From: JBBTXJ01 sp964636345
GTDB taxonomy: Bacteria; Patescibacteriota; Patescibacteriia; Magasanikbacterales; JBBTXJ01
Reading direction: 5' to 3'
Length of the DNA stretch: 7,171 nucleotides
Assembly (NCBI GenBank): GCA_964636345.1
Contig: CAZWRL010000031.1
Span: 1 to 7,171, forward strand
Shown: positions 1-6,071 of the stretch, one piece after another
Layout of the letters: each line of letters begins with the position of its first letter
Numbering within the stretch: the first letter of the stretch is position 1
Position numbers and translations under genes: made by a program
The notes under the pieces: generated by a model
Seen by the model: the letters and a program-made list of their open reading frames with translations, nothing else
Database searches by the model: none
What the model was told of the DNA's origin: nothing

Positions 1-50
1 TGGTTGATGACAACCCCGCCGGCGCAACGTGTTCGTTTGGTTTTTGCCAT
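1..50 (-). CDS. Probable NUDIX hydrolase, N-terminal 16 codons only (runs off the left edge)
   Basis: Only the first 16 codons are present; they read MAKTKRTRCAGGVVIN and continue past the left edge. A basic start followed by AGGVVIN is typical of the first beta strand of NUDIX hydrolases, which cleave nucleoside diphosphates linked to another group. The NUDIX box itself (GX5EX7REUXEEXGU) lies outside the window, so the family call rests on this short stretch alone. The ATG at 50-48 is the only start codon for this frame downstream of the tRNA; its A is also the last base of the encoded CCA of the adjoining tRNA-Ser. There is no Shine-Dalgarno site and no -10 element at the leaderless distance, because the upstream bases are the tRNA acceptor stem. 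It could be another protein with a similar N-terminus. Confidence 0.5.
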   Translation of the reverse strand, partial: MAKTKRTRCAGGVVIN

Positions 51-139
51 GGCGGAGGCGGAAGGATTCGAACCTTCGATACCCTTGCGGGTATAGCAGT
101 TTTCGAGACTGCCCGATTCAACCACTCTCGCACGCCTCC
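50..139 (-). tRNA. tRNA-Ser (anticodon CGA), with encoded CCA
   Basis: The minus strand folds into a full class II tRNA. The acceptor stem pairs GGAGGCG (139-133) with CGCCTCC (60-54), followed by discriminator G at 53 and CCA at 52-50. A short D stem CGA/TCG encloses a GTGG-containing loop. The anticodon arm GCAGT-CTCGAAA-ACTGC gives anticodon CGA, which reads the serine codon UCG. A long variable arm (TACCC-GCAA-GGGTA) is the hallmark of serine tRNAs. The T arm is GAAGG-TTCGAAT-CCTTC (77-61). Discriminator G73 and the long variable arm are the known recognition features for seryl-tRNA synthetase. The CCA end overlaps the ATG of the next gene by one base. Confidence 0.96.
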
Positions 140-168
140 GGATTTCTCGGCAAAGCCGACGTTCATTC

Positions 169-197
169 ACTCTATAACTATTCTATCATTTTTTCAA
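169..197 (-). promoter_or_regulatory. Candidate promoter of tRNA-Ser
   Basis: On the minus strand TTGAAA (197-192) is a good -35 match. The -10 is ambiguous: TAGAGT (174-169) gives a 17-base spacer, while the overlapping TATAGA (176-171) gives 15. Transcription would start near 162, leaving a short 5' leader of about 20-25 bases before the tRNA at 139. The leader contains a 5-bp hairpin, TCGGC-TTT-GCCGA (159-147), just before the mature 5' end. Called by motif and position only. Confidence 0.4.
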
Positions 198-217
198 GTC
201 CCGCGTTGTGCTATGAT
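192..217 (+). promoter_or_regulatory. Candidate extended -10 promoter giving a leaderless mRNA
   Basis: TGCTATGAT (209-217) is an extended -10 element (TG, one base, then TATGAT). The -10 hexamer at 212-217 is followed by exactly six bases and then ATG at 224, so the expected transcription start coincides with the A of the start codon. No strong -35 is present; the T-rich stretch around 189-197 is the only candidate and overlaps the -35 of the divergent tRNA promoter. The same spacing occurs before the transketolase N gene. Confidence 0.45.
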
Positions 218-223
218 ATGCGT

Positions 224-937
224 ATGTACACGCACCATCTTCCGTATTCAGTAGCGCTTTTTGAGCGTTTATATCACGATGCGCCACCGCTTTTTCCGCG
301 TGAGGAGCGTGAAGCCATGCACCATGCGTTGGAACATGTCAAACATGATGCCAACATAACGCACGAAGAATTTGAGACGACGTTGATTGTATTCGGTAGG
401 AAATTGTGGCCCTATCGGCTTGCATTTCAAGAGTTTGTTGCAAAGACGGAGGAGCGTCGCGCTGATGAATTTTTTGCATCGCATGTACCCGCATTTCCCG
501 CGTTGGAACATTGGTTTTTAGATTGGAAACGCGGCGGCGGCCATGCGGCACAGCTTTTTTGCGGTTCATGGAGTCATATTGGCCACTTGATGCCTGAAGA
601 GCGCGCGGCGTTGTGCGAGGTGCTTGCTGAAACACAGCGCGATGTCCGTAGCGCAACCACCACCTCCGTTTCCGGTCCGGAAAAAGAGTCATACCAGAAG
701 CGCATTTTAGAATGTACCGTGCTCGCGGAGGCAATTGAAGAGCGACTTGAGAATTTGCGGCGTCTGGCAGATGACGAGCACGAACATCCCTTGCTGGTGG
801 CAGAATTGCGACAATCCGTGCGTGATTTTGAGCGCGGCATGGCCTTTCTTAAAAAACACACCACCTTTGAGCATGTATGCCACACCGAGGCACGCGTGCC
901 GGTGCGTCGCAAAGTCATCCAGTCTTTATCTCAATAA
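224..937 (+). CDS. Hypothetical protein, helical, charged, unknown function
   Basis: I do not recognise this 237-residue protein and assign no function. It looks soluble, with no signal peptide and no membrane segment. It is rich in His, Glu and Arg and appears mostly alpha-helical. Notable parts are a His-rich N-terminal region (THH near 3-5, then MHHALEHVKH around 32-41), a Trp/aromatic segment (FPALEHWFLDWKRGGG, 91-106) and a long amphipathic helical stretch around 154-215 that could form a helical hairpin. The reading frame stays open far upstream, but that part crosses the tRNA gene antisense, so it is not coding. ATG 224 is preferred because it lies where a leaderless transcript would begin; ATG 218 (two residues longer) overlaps the -10 box. 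No Shine-Dalgarno site is present. Its 3' end overlaps the convergent ATP-grasp gene by 23 bp (915-937). It is the only plus-strand gene here. Confidence 0.75.
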   Translation: MYTHHLPYSVALFERLYHDAPPLFPREEREAMHHALEHVKHDANITHEEFETTLIVFGRKLWPYRLAFQEFVAKTEERRADEFFASHVPAFPALEHWFLDWKRGGGHAAQLFCGSWSHIGHLMPEERAALCEVLAETQRDVRSATTTSVSGPEKESYQKRILECTVLAEAIEERLENLRRLADDEHEHPLLVAELRQSVRDFERGMAFLKKHTTFEHVCHTEARVPVRRKVIQSLSQ

Positions 938-2189
938 GCTTTTCAACTTTTCGTAGTTCGCCCAGCATTTTGCTACGCGAATGCGCCGCGACGGTAACGC
1001 CAAGCACATAGGGGTGTCCGTAGCGCGAGAGGCCGGAAAACTCTCCCACTTTTTTGTTTTGAGTTACCTTAATAACCGATTTCATGCCCTCCACCTTTTT
1101 TATTCCCTGAAGCGCCATTAGATGCCCGGGTTTTTTTGGGAAAAATTTGATGAAACCAACATGTTTCAACGGTTTTCGTTTGATGGTTGGCTTCTTGCCG
1201 AGATGCACGCGGAAATCATTGCCCGTGTGATGGAAACCAAAGGCGGTATTTAACAGCCGATCGCGAAATCCGCCCACGCGCGCGCCCACTTCAATCACCT
1301 TCCATCCTTGCTGGGTGCGCATGAGTTCCGCATGCACGGTGCTGGAACGGAGGCCGATAGCGTGTGTTGCTTTTGCCACCGTTGTTCGCGCCTTTTCCTC
1401 TTCTTTCGGATTCAAAATGGACGGCGTAATTTGGGTGTACATGAAAAAATCATCGTAGCCAGCGTCTTTGCCGGTTTTAATTTCAATAATCGGTGTGTAT
1501 TCCATATACCCGCGGCTGTTCACGTACGCGTCAATGGAGTACATCTGGCCTTCCATGAAATTTTCCACGAGCACCGTGGGCTCCCACTCTACCTTAGCGC
1601 TGTGGTATAGCTTCCGTACCTTTTGCATGGTGACTTTCAGGTTATTTTTAAGTTCTTCTTTATAATAACAAACGGTCACCAGTTGACTCTTGGCGAGATT
1701 TGCCGGTTTAATCACGCACGGGAAACCGATCTTTTCAATAATTTTTTTAACCGCCGCTTGCCCGTAGTGTTTCACCACCACAAAACGCGGTGTAATTTTT
1801 TTGTCATGCCGCCGAAACGCGCGGCGCATATTGATTTTATTTGACGCAATGGCAAGCGACCGCGCAGTGGGGAGTCGCAGATACGGAAAAAGATCTGCCA
1901 GTCGCCCATAGAGCGGCATGGAAAATTCATAGCGCGATATGATGGCGGCGATGCGATCCGCATACGGCCGGAGCCGTTTTTCCACCACTTTCATGTCCTG
2001 GGTATCGCAACGGACCAGAAACGCGAGCTGTTGTTCCAGCGTTTCTTCCACTTTCGCGCCGAGCGAGGTAATAAGCGCCGGCAGATATTTTTTGCCGTAC
2101 TCTTTGGAAAACCGCGCCACGTCTTCCACGTGCGTTATTTCCATTTTGCCCACAAACAAAATGATGTCTTTTTCTTCGTGACGAAGCAT
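915..2189 (-). CDS. ATP-grasp domain protein, substrate unknown
   Basis: This 424-residue protein has the ATP-grasp fold of carbamoyl-phosphate-synthase-like ligases. The family activates a carboxylate with ATP and joins it to an amine or thiol. Visible parts are an N-terminal pre-ATP-grasp region (about 1-115); the ATP-binding strand GFPCVIKPANLAKSQLV (155-171, Lys161); the hinge PTVLVENFMEGQMYSID (204-220, Glu209 and Glu213); and the Mg-binding strand HAELM...WKVIEVGARVGG (286-307, Glu288, Glu300, Arg304). A C-terminal domain follows (about 340-424). The substrate cannot be read from sequence. ATG 2189 is chosen because it follows the PfkB stop as TAA-T-ATG; a GTG at 2210 would add seven residues and overlap that gene by 20 bp. 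No Shine-Dalgarno site is seen. It is last in the sugar-phosphate operon, stops with TGA, and overlaps the convergent hypothetical gene. Confidence 0.87.
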   Translation of the reverse strand: MLRHEEKDIILFVGKMEITHVEDVARFSKEYGKKYLPALITSLGAKVEETLEQQLAFLVRCDTQDMKVVEKRLRPYADRIAAIISRYEFSMPLYGRLADLFPYLRLPTARSLAIASNKINMRRAFRRHDKKITPRFVVVKHYGQAAVKKIIEKIGFPCVIKPANLAKSQLVTVCYYKEELKNNLKVTMQKVRKLYHSAKVEWEPTVLVENFMEGQMYSIDAYVNSRGYMEYTPIIEIKTGKDAGYDDFFMYTQITPSILNPKEEEKARTTVAKATHAIGLRSSTVHAELMRTQQGWKVIEVGARVGGFRDRLLNTAFGFHHTGNDFRVHLGKKPTIKRKPLKHVGFIKFFPKKPGHLMALQGIKKVEGMKSVIKVTQNKKVGEFSGLSRYGHPYVLGVTVAAHSRSKMLGELRKVEKLIEIKTG

Positions 2190-2202
2190 ATTATTCAATA
2201 AT
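2190..2202. repeat. 13-base inverted repeat at the PfkB/ATP-grasp junction
   Basis: ATTATT-C-AATAAT is a perfect AT-rich inverted repeat with a one-base centre. It contains the PfkB stop codon (2193-2191) and ends one base before the ATP-grasp ATG (2189). In RNA it would be a weak hairpin. It may be chance in AT-rich junction sequence. Confidence 0.35.
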
Positions 2203-3162
2203 GCGCGCACAGGTGTGCGCGTGTTTTTTGTGGAAACGCGCTAATTCCGTGGCCGTCAGCAAACCGTCCTGCGGCCCGTATTTCAAAATAACGCTTGCGC
2301 TGTTTGATGATGCAAGACACATAGCATCCGTGACTGTTTTGCCCTGATTCAGCATGGCGATAAACGTGGCGGCATAGGCATCGCCCGCGCCGGTTTTTTC
2401 CACCACCGGCACGCGGACAATTCCCATCGCGTATCCGTGCTTCCCGTCATGCGCATAGGAGCCATTTTCACCGTCAGTAATTACCGCTATTTTCATGCCA
2501 ATCTTCAGCATTTCTTTCAAGAGTTTAGGGATGTCGTGCACGCGGCAGTCCGTGAGATCCTGAGCCTCCCGTTTATTAACAAAAACGATTTCACCGTGGC
2601 GCGCCACGCTCTGCATGGCCTCTTTTCCGGCAAGCCGTTGGAAGGTGCCGGGGTTATAGCACAATTTTGCGCCAACCTTTTTGGCGTGCGCTATCACATC
2701 ACGGTTTAATTTTTTGTGGTCCGCGTTGACCGAGCTGTAATATATCCATTTTGACGGTGTAAGTTTGGGGAGCGCGTATTTTCGCGGCGCGTGATACACC
2801 AGGATAGTTCGTTCACCATTAAAACCAATGACGGTTGAGGCGTTTGTTGGATGTTCCTTGTCTGCCTTCAAATACGTGTCCGCCACGTTTTCTTTTTTAA
2901 GATATTTCATGATGCCTTCTCCATGGTCATCATTTCCCACCACGCCGTAGTAGGCGGTTTTCATGCCGAGCCGTGCCGAACCGACGGCGTTGTTGCACGC
3001 GTTGCCGGCTACTTTACGATACAACGAATGCACGCCGATTTTTTCGCCGTAGTTAATGCAGAGCAAACAATCCTCGCGGTTGAGATGGCACTTGACTGTG
3101 GCATCCGAGATTTCCAAAATAGTGTCTATGGTTGGGTCGCCAATTGAGATGATGTCTAACAT
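2191..3162 (-). CDS. PfkB/ribokinase-family carbohydrate kinase
   Basis: This 323-residue protein is close to the usual length of PfkB/ribokinase sugar kinases, which move the gamma phosphate of ATP to a sugar, sugar phosphate or nucleoside hydroxyl. The N-terminal strand IISIGDPTID (4-13) is followed by the substrate-site motif AGNACNNAVGSARLG (52-66). The Mg-binding NxxE motif is NKRE (196-199), and ITDGENGSY (228-236) is near the nucleotide site. The C-terminal signature KTGAGDAYAATF (256-267) carries the anion hole and catalytic base Asp261. All catalytic elements look intact. ATG 3162 is preferred: it lies four bases after the aldolase stop, with AAGG about nine bases upstream. A TTG at 3213 would add 17 basic residues overlapping the aldolase gene. 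Its position beside aldolase and transketolase suggests a sugar-phosphate substrate such as fructose 6-phosphate, but ribokinase or adenosine kinase activity cannot be excluded. Confidence 0.93.
   Translation of the reverse strand: MLDIISIGDPTIDTILEISDATVKCHLNREDCLLCINYGEKIGVHSLYRKVAGNACNNAVGSARLGMKTAYYGVVGNDDHGEGIMKYLKKENVADTYLKADKEHPTNASTVIGFNGERTILVYHAPRKYALPKLTPSKWIYYSSVNADHKKLNRDVIAHAKKVGAKLCYNPGTFQRLAGKEAMQSVARHGEIVFVNKREAQDLTDCRVHDIPKLLKEMLKIGMKIAVITDGENGSYAHDGKHGYAMGIVRVPVVEKTGAGDAYAATFIAMLNQGKTVTDAMCLASSNSASVILKYGPQDGLLTATELARFHKKHAHTCARIIE
2204..2229 (+). terminator. Terminator-like hairpin with T-run, antisense inside the PfkB 3' end
   Basis: CGCGCACA-GG-TGTGCGCG (2204-2221) is a perfect 8-bp GC-rich inverted repeat. 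It is followed on the plus strand by TG and then six T (2224-2229), the form of a Rho-independent terminator. It lies within the last codons of the PfkB gene, read from the other strand, so it would stop plus-strand (antisense) transcription. The inverted repeat could instead reflect the coded peptide (HKKHAHTCAR) by chance. Confidence 0.3.
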
Positions 3163-3166
3163 ATAA

Positions 3167-4114
3167 TTATGCCTTTCCGGCGCATCCAAACGCGCGGATT
3201 TTTTCTTTGGCAAGTTCGGTCATGGCGGCGCGCGCGGGGCCGAGGATTTTGCGCGGGTCAAATTCGTGCGTGTTTGAAAGCAACACCTCACGCACGCCGG
3301 TAGTGAATGCAATGCGAAGGTCGGAATCAATATTTATTTTTGCAACGCCCAGTTTGATTGCCTTTTTTTCTTCCGCAAGCGGAATGCCCTGCGCGCCAGC
3401 GAGGCGATCACAATCACCAAGTTTTGCGCATTGTTTGTGGAGGCGGTCAAGCCATTTTTTTGAAATGCCGGACGCGCCATGGAGCACCAGCGGAATGTTG
3501 ACGCGCTCGCTTATTTTTTTTAACCTTTTCAAATCCAGCGCGATAGGCCCTTCTGCTTTGCTTTTATAAGCCCCATGCGCGGTGTTGATGGAAACAGCGA
3601 GCGCATCGCATCCGGTTTCTTTTACAAATTGTTCTGCCTGCGCCGGGTCAGTAAAAAATGCTTCTTTTTCTCTGACGCTTACCAAATCTTCAACGCCGGC
3701 AATCGGCCCAAGTTCCGCTTCCACACTCATTTTTTTTGCATGCGCGAGTTTGACAAGCGCTTTGGTGCGTTTAATATTTTCACGGAAAGGATGGAGTGAT
3801 CCATCGTACATAACACTCGTGTAAAAGCCGGATTTTATGGCGACTTTTACCAGCTCCTCATTTTTGCCATGATCTAAATGGAACACAACGGGGACAGGGG
3901 AACTTTCTCCCGCCGTGTGCGCGATAGCGGCCAAATAATCCATGCCCGCGTATTCAAGCGCGCCCTCGCTGGTTTGTAAAATGACCGGGCTTTGCAGTTC
4001 CTCTGCCGCATCAATTACGGCCTGGCAGATTTCCAAATTGTTGATATTAAAAGCGGGAACGGCGTAGCCGCCTTTTCGCGCTTTCTGGAGGATGGTGTTG
4101 AGGTTTACGAGCAT
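3167..4114 (-). CDS. fba: Class II fructose-bisphosphate aldolase
   Basis: This 315-residue cytoplasmic enzyme is predicted to cleave fructose 1,6-bisphosphate into glyceraldehyde 3-phosphate and dihydroxyacetone phosphate, using a divalent metal. The zinc-binding and catalytic motif FHLDHGK (78-84) supplies Asp81 and His82. Then come SVMYDGS (100-106), VEAELG (131-136), NTAHGAY with His180, LHGASGI with His212, and KINIDSDLR (259-267). A segment GAQGIPLAEEKKAIKLG (240-256) after the HGASG loop, and the C-terminal EFDPRKILGPARAAM (284-298), fit the longer class II subgroup with a loop between the last zinc His and KINID. Tagatose-bisphosphate aldolases are related, but the glycolytic setting favours Fba. 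ATG 4114 begins the conserved MLVNLNTIL and overlaps the transketolase C stop by 10 bp, suggesting translational coupling; AGG lies four bases upstream. A GTG at 4132 would add six non-conserved residues. Confidence 0.96.
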   Translation of the reverse strand: MLVNLNTILQKARKGGYAVPAFNINNLEICQAVIDAAEELQSPVILQTSEGALEYAGMDYLAAIAHTAGESSPVPVVFHLDHGKNEELVKVAIKSGFYTSVMYDGSLHPFRENIKRTKALVKLAHAKKMSVEAELGPIAGVEDLVSVREKEAFFTDPAQAEQFVKETGCDALAVSINTAHGAYKSKAEGPIALDLKRLKKISERVNIPLVLHGASGISKKWLDRLHKQCAKLGDCDRLAGAQGIPLAEEKKAIKLGVAKINIDSDLRIAFTTGVREVLLSNTHEFDPRKILGPARAAMTELAKEKIRAFGCAGKA

Positions 4115-5217
4115 AGTGCCTGAATAATCCACGGCGCGGTCATGCCGTATTTTTCCAACAGTTCCATAGGTTCGCCGGATTCGCCAAATGAGTCCGGCAT
4201 ACCAACTGGAATGATGCGCGTGGGATGCAGGAGCGAGAGCATTTCTGCCACGGCGCCGCGGAGACCACCGTGAATCTGGTGTTCCTCTACCGTGATGACG
4301 AGGCCGGTTTTCTTGGCTGACCGAACCAGCGTTTCAACATCCAGCGGTTTGATAGTAGCGCAGTTAATCACCTCCGCATCAATTGGGCCGCGCTGTTTCA
4401 AAAGCTCGGTGATTTTTGCCGGTGTCCACGCAATAGTTGTTTTTGCGCGCGTTATGGAATGGCCGTTGAGTTTTGAGGTCTTTACGCGCGCGGCGATTTT
4501 TGGATACCGCGCGAACAGGATGTTCAGCGCATCTTTGTTGCCCGCTAAACATTCGGCCGCGAGCAACGCTTCATAGACAAGCGGCCCGGTGGCCACAATG
4601 GTAACGTCGGCGCCTGTTCGGAGCACCTGCGCCTTGCCAATTTCAAACGGAGATTTTGCGGTAGTTATCACCGGCGTTTTCTCGCGCGCGAAACGGAGGT
4701 ATACCGGGCCTTGGTAGGCCGCGGCCGCGAGTGTTGCTTTTTTGGTTTCAACACTATCGCACGGAGAGAGCAGGAGTATATTCGGCAGCGCTCGTATCAT
4801 CGCCATGTCTTCAAGCGCCTGATGTGTGGCGCCATCCGGCCCCACTGAAATGCCCGCGTGCGCCGCGGCAATTTTTACGTTCTGATCACTGTACGCGATA
4901 GATACGCGCACCTGGTCAAAGTTCCGGCCCGGTGAAAATACGGCGTAACTTGCCATAAACGGCACCTTGCCGTAACCGGCCATGCCCGCCGCAACACCAG
5001 CCATATTTTGTTCCGCAACACCCATTTCAACAAAACGCTCCGGAAATGCTTTTGCAAATCCAAGAGAGCGCGTGGATTCAACAAGGTCGCAACAAAGCAC
5101 CACGACATTTTTATTTTTTTTACCGGCTTCAACAAGCCCCTCGCCGTAGCCATTGCGCGTTGGCACCATTTCAGTATTTTTGAATAGGTTTTGATTCAGG
5201 TGTTTTGCGAGCGCCAT
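4105..5217 (-). CDS. Transketolase, C-terminal subunit (split transketolase)
   Basis: This 370-residue protein carries the pyrimidine-binding and C-terminal domains of transketolase. With the upstream N subunit it would form the active enzyme, which moves two-carbon ketol units between sugar phosphates in the non-oxidative pentose phosphate pathway. Seen are GVAEQNMAGVAAGMA (66-80, with Glu69 the conserved TPP-activating glutamate), MASYAVFSPGRNFDQVR (88-104), AGISVGPDGATHQALED (121-137, His132), PVYLRFAREKTPV (171-183), and the C-terminal AEVINCATIKPLD (281-293) and EEHQIHGGLRGAVAEM (311-326). About 50 residues (roughly 226-276) are inserted between VYEALLAAECLAG and the IDAEVIN strand compared with typical split subunits of about 310-320 residues. 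ATG 5217 follows the N subunit stop by one base (TAG-T-ATG). An upstream extension into the N gene would give a Lys/Arg-rich non-homologous tail and is rejected. Confidence 0.95.
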   Translation of the reverse strand: MALAKHLNQNLFKNTEMVPTRNGYGEGLVEAGKKNKNVVVLCCDLVESTRSLGFAKAFPERFVEMGVAEQNMAGVAAGMAGYGKVPFMASYAVFSPGRNFDQVRVSIAYSDQNVKIAAAHAGISVGPDGATHQALEDMAMIRALPNILLLSPCDSVETKKATLAAAAYQGPVYLRFAREKTPVITTAKSPFEIGKAQVLRTGADVTIVATGPLVYEALLAAECLAGNKDALNILFARYPKIAARVKTSKLNGHSITRAKTTIAWTPAKITELLKQRGPIDAEVINCATIKPLDVETLVRSAKKTGLVITVEEHQIHGGLRGAVAEMLSLLHPTRIIPVGMPDSFGESGEPMELLEKYGMTAPWIIQALCS

Positions 5218-5218
5218 A

Positions 5219-6065
5219 CTATTTTTGCAGTTCTTTAAGCGCTGCCGCCGCTTCTTCTTTCGTCGGCGGCTTGCCATGCCATTCGTATTTGAATTCCATA
5301 AAACTCACGCCCTTGCCCGGAATGGTATGCGCGATGATTGCCACCGGTTTTTCGTACACTGCTTTTGCCTGTTCGCACGCATCTACAATTTGTTCCAAAT
5401 TGTGCCCGTCAATTTCCATCACATGCCAGCCAAACGCGCGGAGTTTGTCTGCAAATGGTTCAAGCGGCATGATATCCTCCGTGTTACCGTCAATCTGGAT
5501 ATTGTTGCGATCAATGATGATGGTGAGATTGTGGAGTTTGTATTTTGCGGCGAACAGATACGCTTCCCATGTTTGTCCCTCGTTTTGTTCCCCGTCACTT
5601 GATAAACAAAACACCTCAAATTTTTTTCCGTCCATTTGCGCGGCAAGCGCGCATCCCACGGCTTGAGAAATACCCTGTCCCAGCGGCCCGCTGGGATTCA
5701 AAATAGGCGTGAGCGATCCGCGATGCGGATGTCCCTGCAGGCGCGAACCAAGTTTGCGGAGTGTGCTAAGCGCTTCCGCGCGCGGCAGATATCCGGCATG
5801 CGCTAGCGTGGCATACCACACGGGACAAATGTGGCCGTTAGATAAAAATACCCGATCGCGATTGGGGTCATCGGGTCGCTTGGGATTGTGATTTAAAACG
5901 TGAAAATACAGTGCCGTGAAAATATCCGCCATGCCAAGCGGCCCGGCCGAATGCCCGGAGCCGGCTTCAACCAGCATANNNNNNNNNNAGCATACGGATA
6001 ATATCCTGCCGGATTTCATTGGCTTTCTTTTCAAGCGCGGCGCGTTTTTTGTCCGTGAGATGCAT
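5219..6065 (-). CDS. Transketolase, N-terminal (TPP diphosphate-binding) subunit, interrupted by an assembly gap
   Basis: This is the thiamine-diphosphate-binding half of a split transketolase. The N-terminus MHLTDKKRAALEKKANEI leads into RQDIIRM, then a run of ten N, then LVEAGSGHSAGPLGMADIF. TATGCT is present on both sides of the N run; merging the copies removes 16 bases and joins the two halves in frame as IIRM-LVEAGSGH, exactly as the family expects. The merged protein is 276 residues, the normal size. Numbered on that version: GSGHSAG with His33, LSNGH with His73, GPLGQGISQAVG, and the TPP/Mg motif SDGEQNEGQTWEA (Asp152 to Asn182, ending IIIDRNN). The C-terminus includes AIIAHTIPGKGVSFME. 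ATG 6065 lies six bases after an extended -10, so the mRNA is probably leaderless and this gene opens the five-gene operon. As written, the ten N plus the duplicate cause an apparent frameshift and early TGA. Confidence 0.94.
5979..5988. other. Scaffold gap of ten N
   Basis: Ten undetermined bases lie inside the transketolase N gene. The plus-strand hexamer AGCATA is found directly on both sides (5973-5978 and 5989-5994). This is what results when two contigs overlapping by six bases are joined with a fixed-length filler instead of being merged. Confidence 0.97.
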
Positions 6066-6071
6066 GGGAGT

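Noticed and set aside
29..223. Open frame extending the hypothetical gene 65 residues upstream
   Set aside because: This part runs antisense through the tRNA-Ser gene and across both promoter elements; coding is much more plausible from ATG 224.
889..900. Perfect 12-base palindrome GGCACGCGTGCC near the convergent gene ends
   Set aside because: It has no loop and no adjacent T-run on either strand, and lies inside the hypothetical coding sequence, so it does not qualify as a terminator.
2190..2210. GTG at 2210 as start of the ATP-grasp gene
   Set aside because: It adds seven residues inside the PfkB gene and its hairpin; ATG 2189 directly after the PfkB stop fits the tight spacing of the other operon genes.
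3163..3213. TTG at 3213 as start of the PfkB gene
   Set aside because: The added 17 residues overlap the aldolase gene and are not PfkB-like; the family N-terminal strand begins right after ATG 3162.
5218..5277. Basic 20-residue N-terminal extension of the transketolase C subunit
   Set aside because: It is the out-of-frame reading of the Ala/Glu/Lys-rich end of the N subunit; ATG 5217 is one base after that gene's stop.
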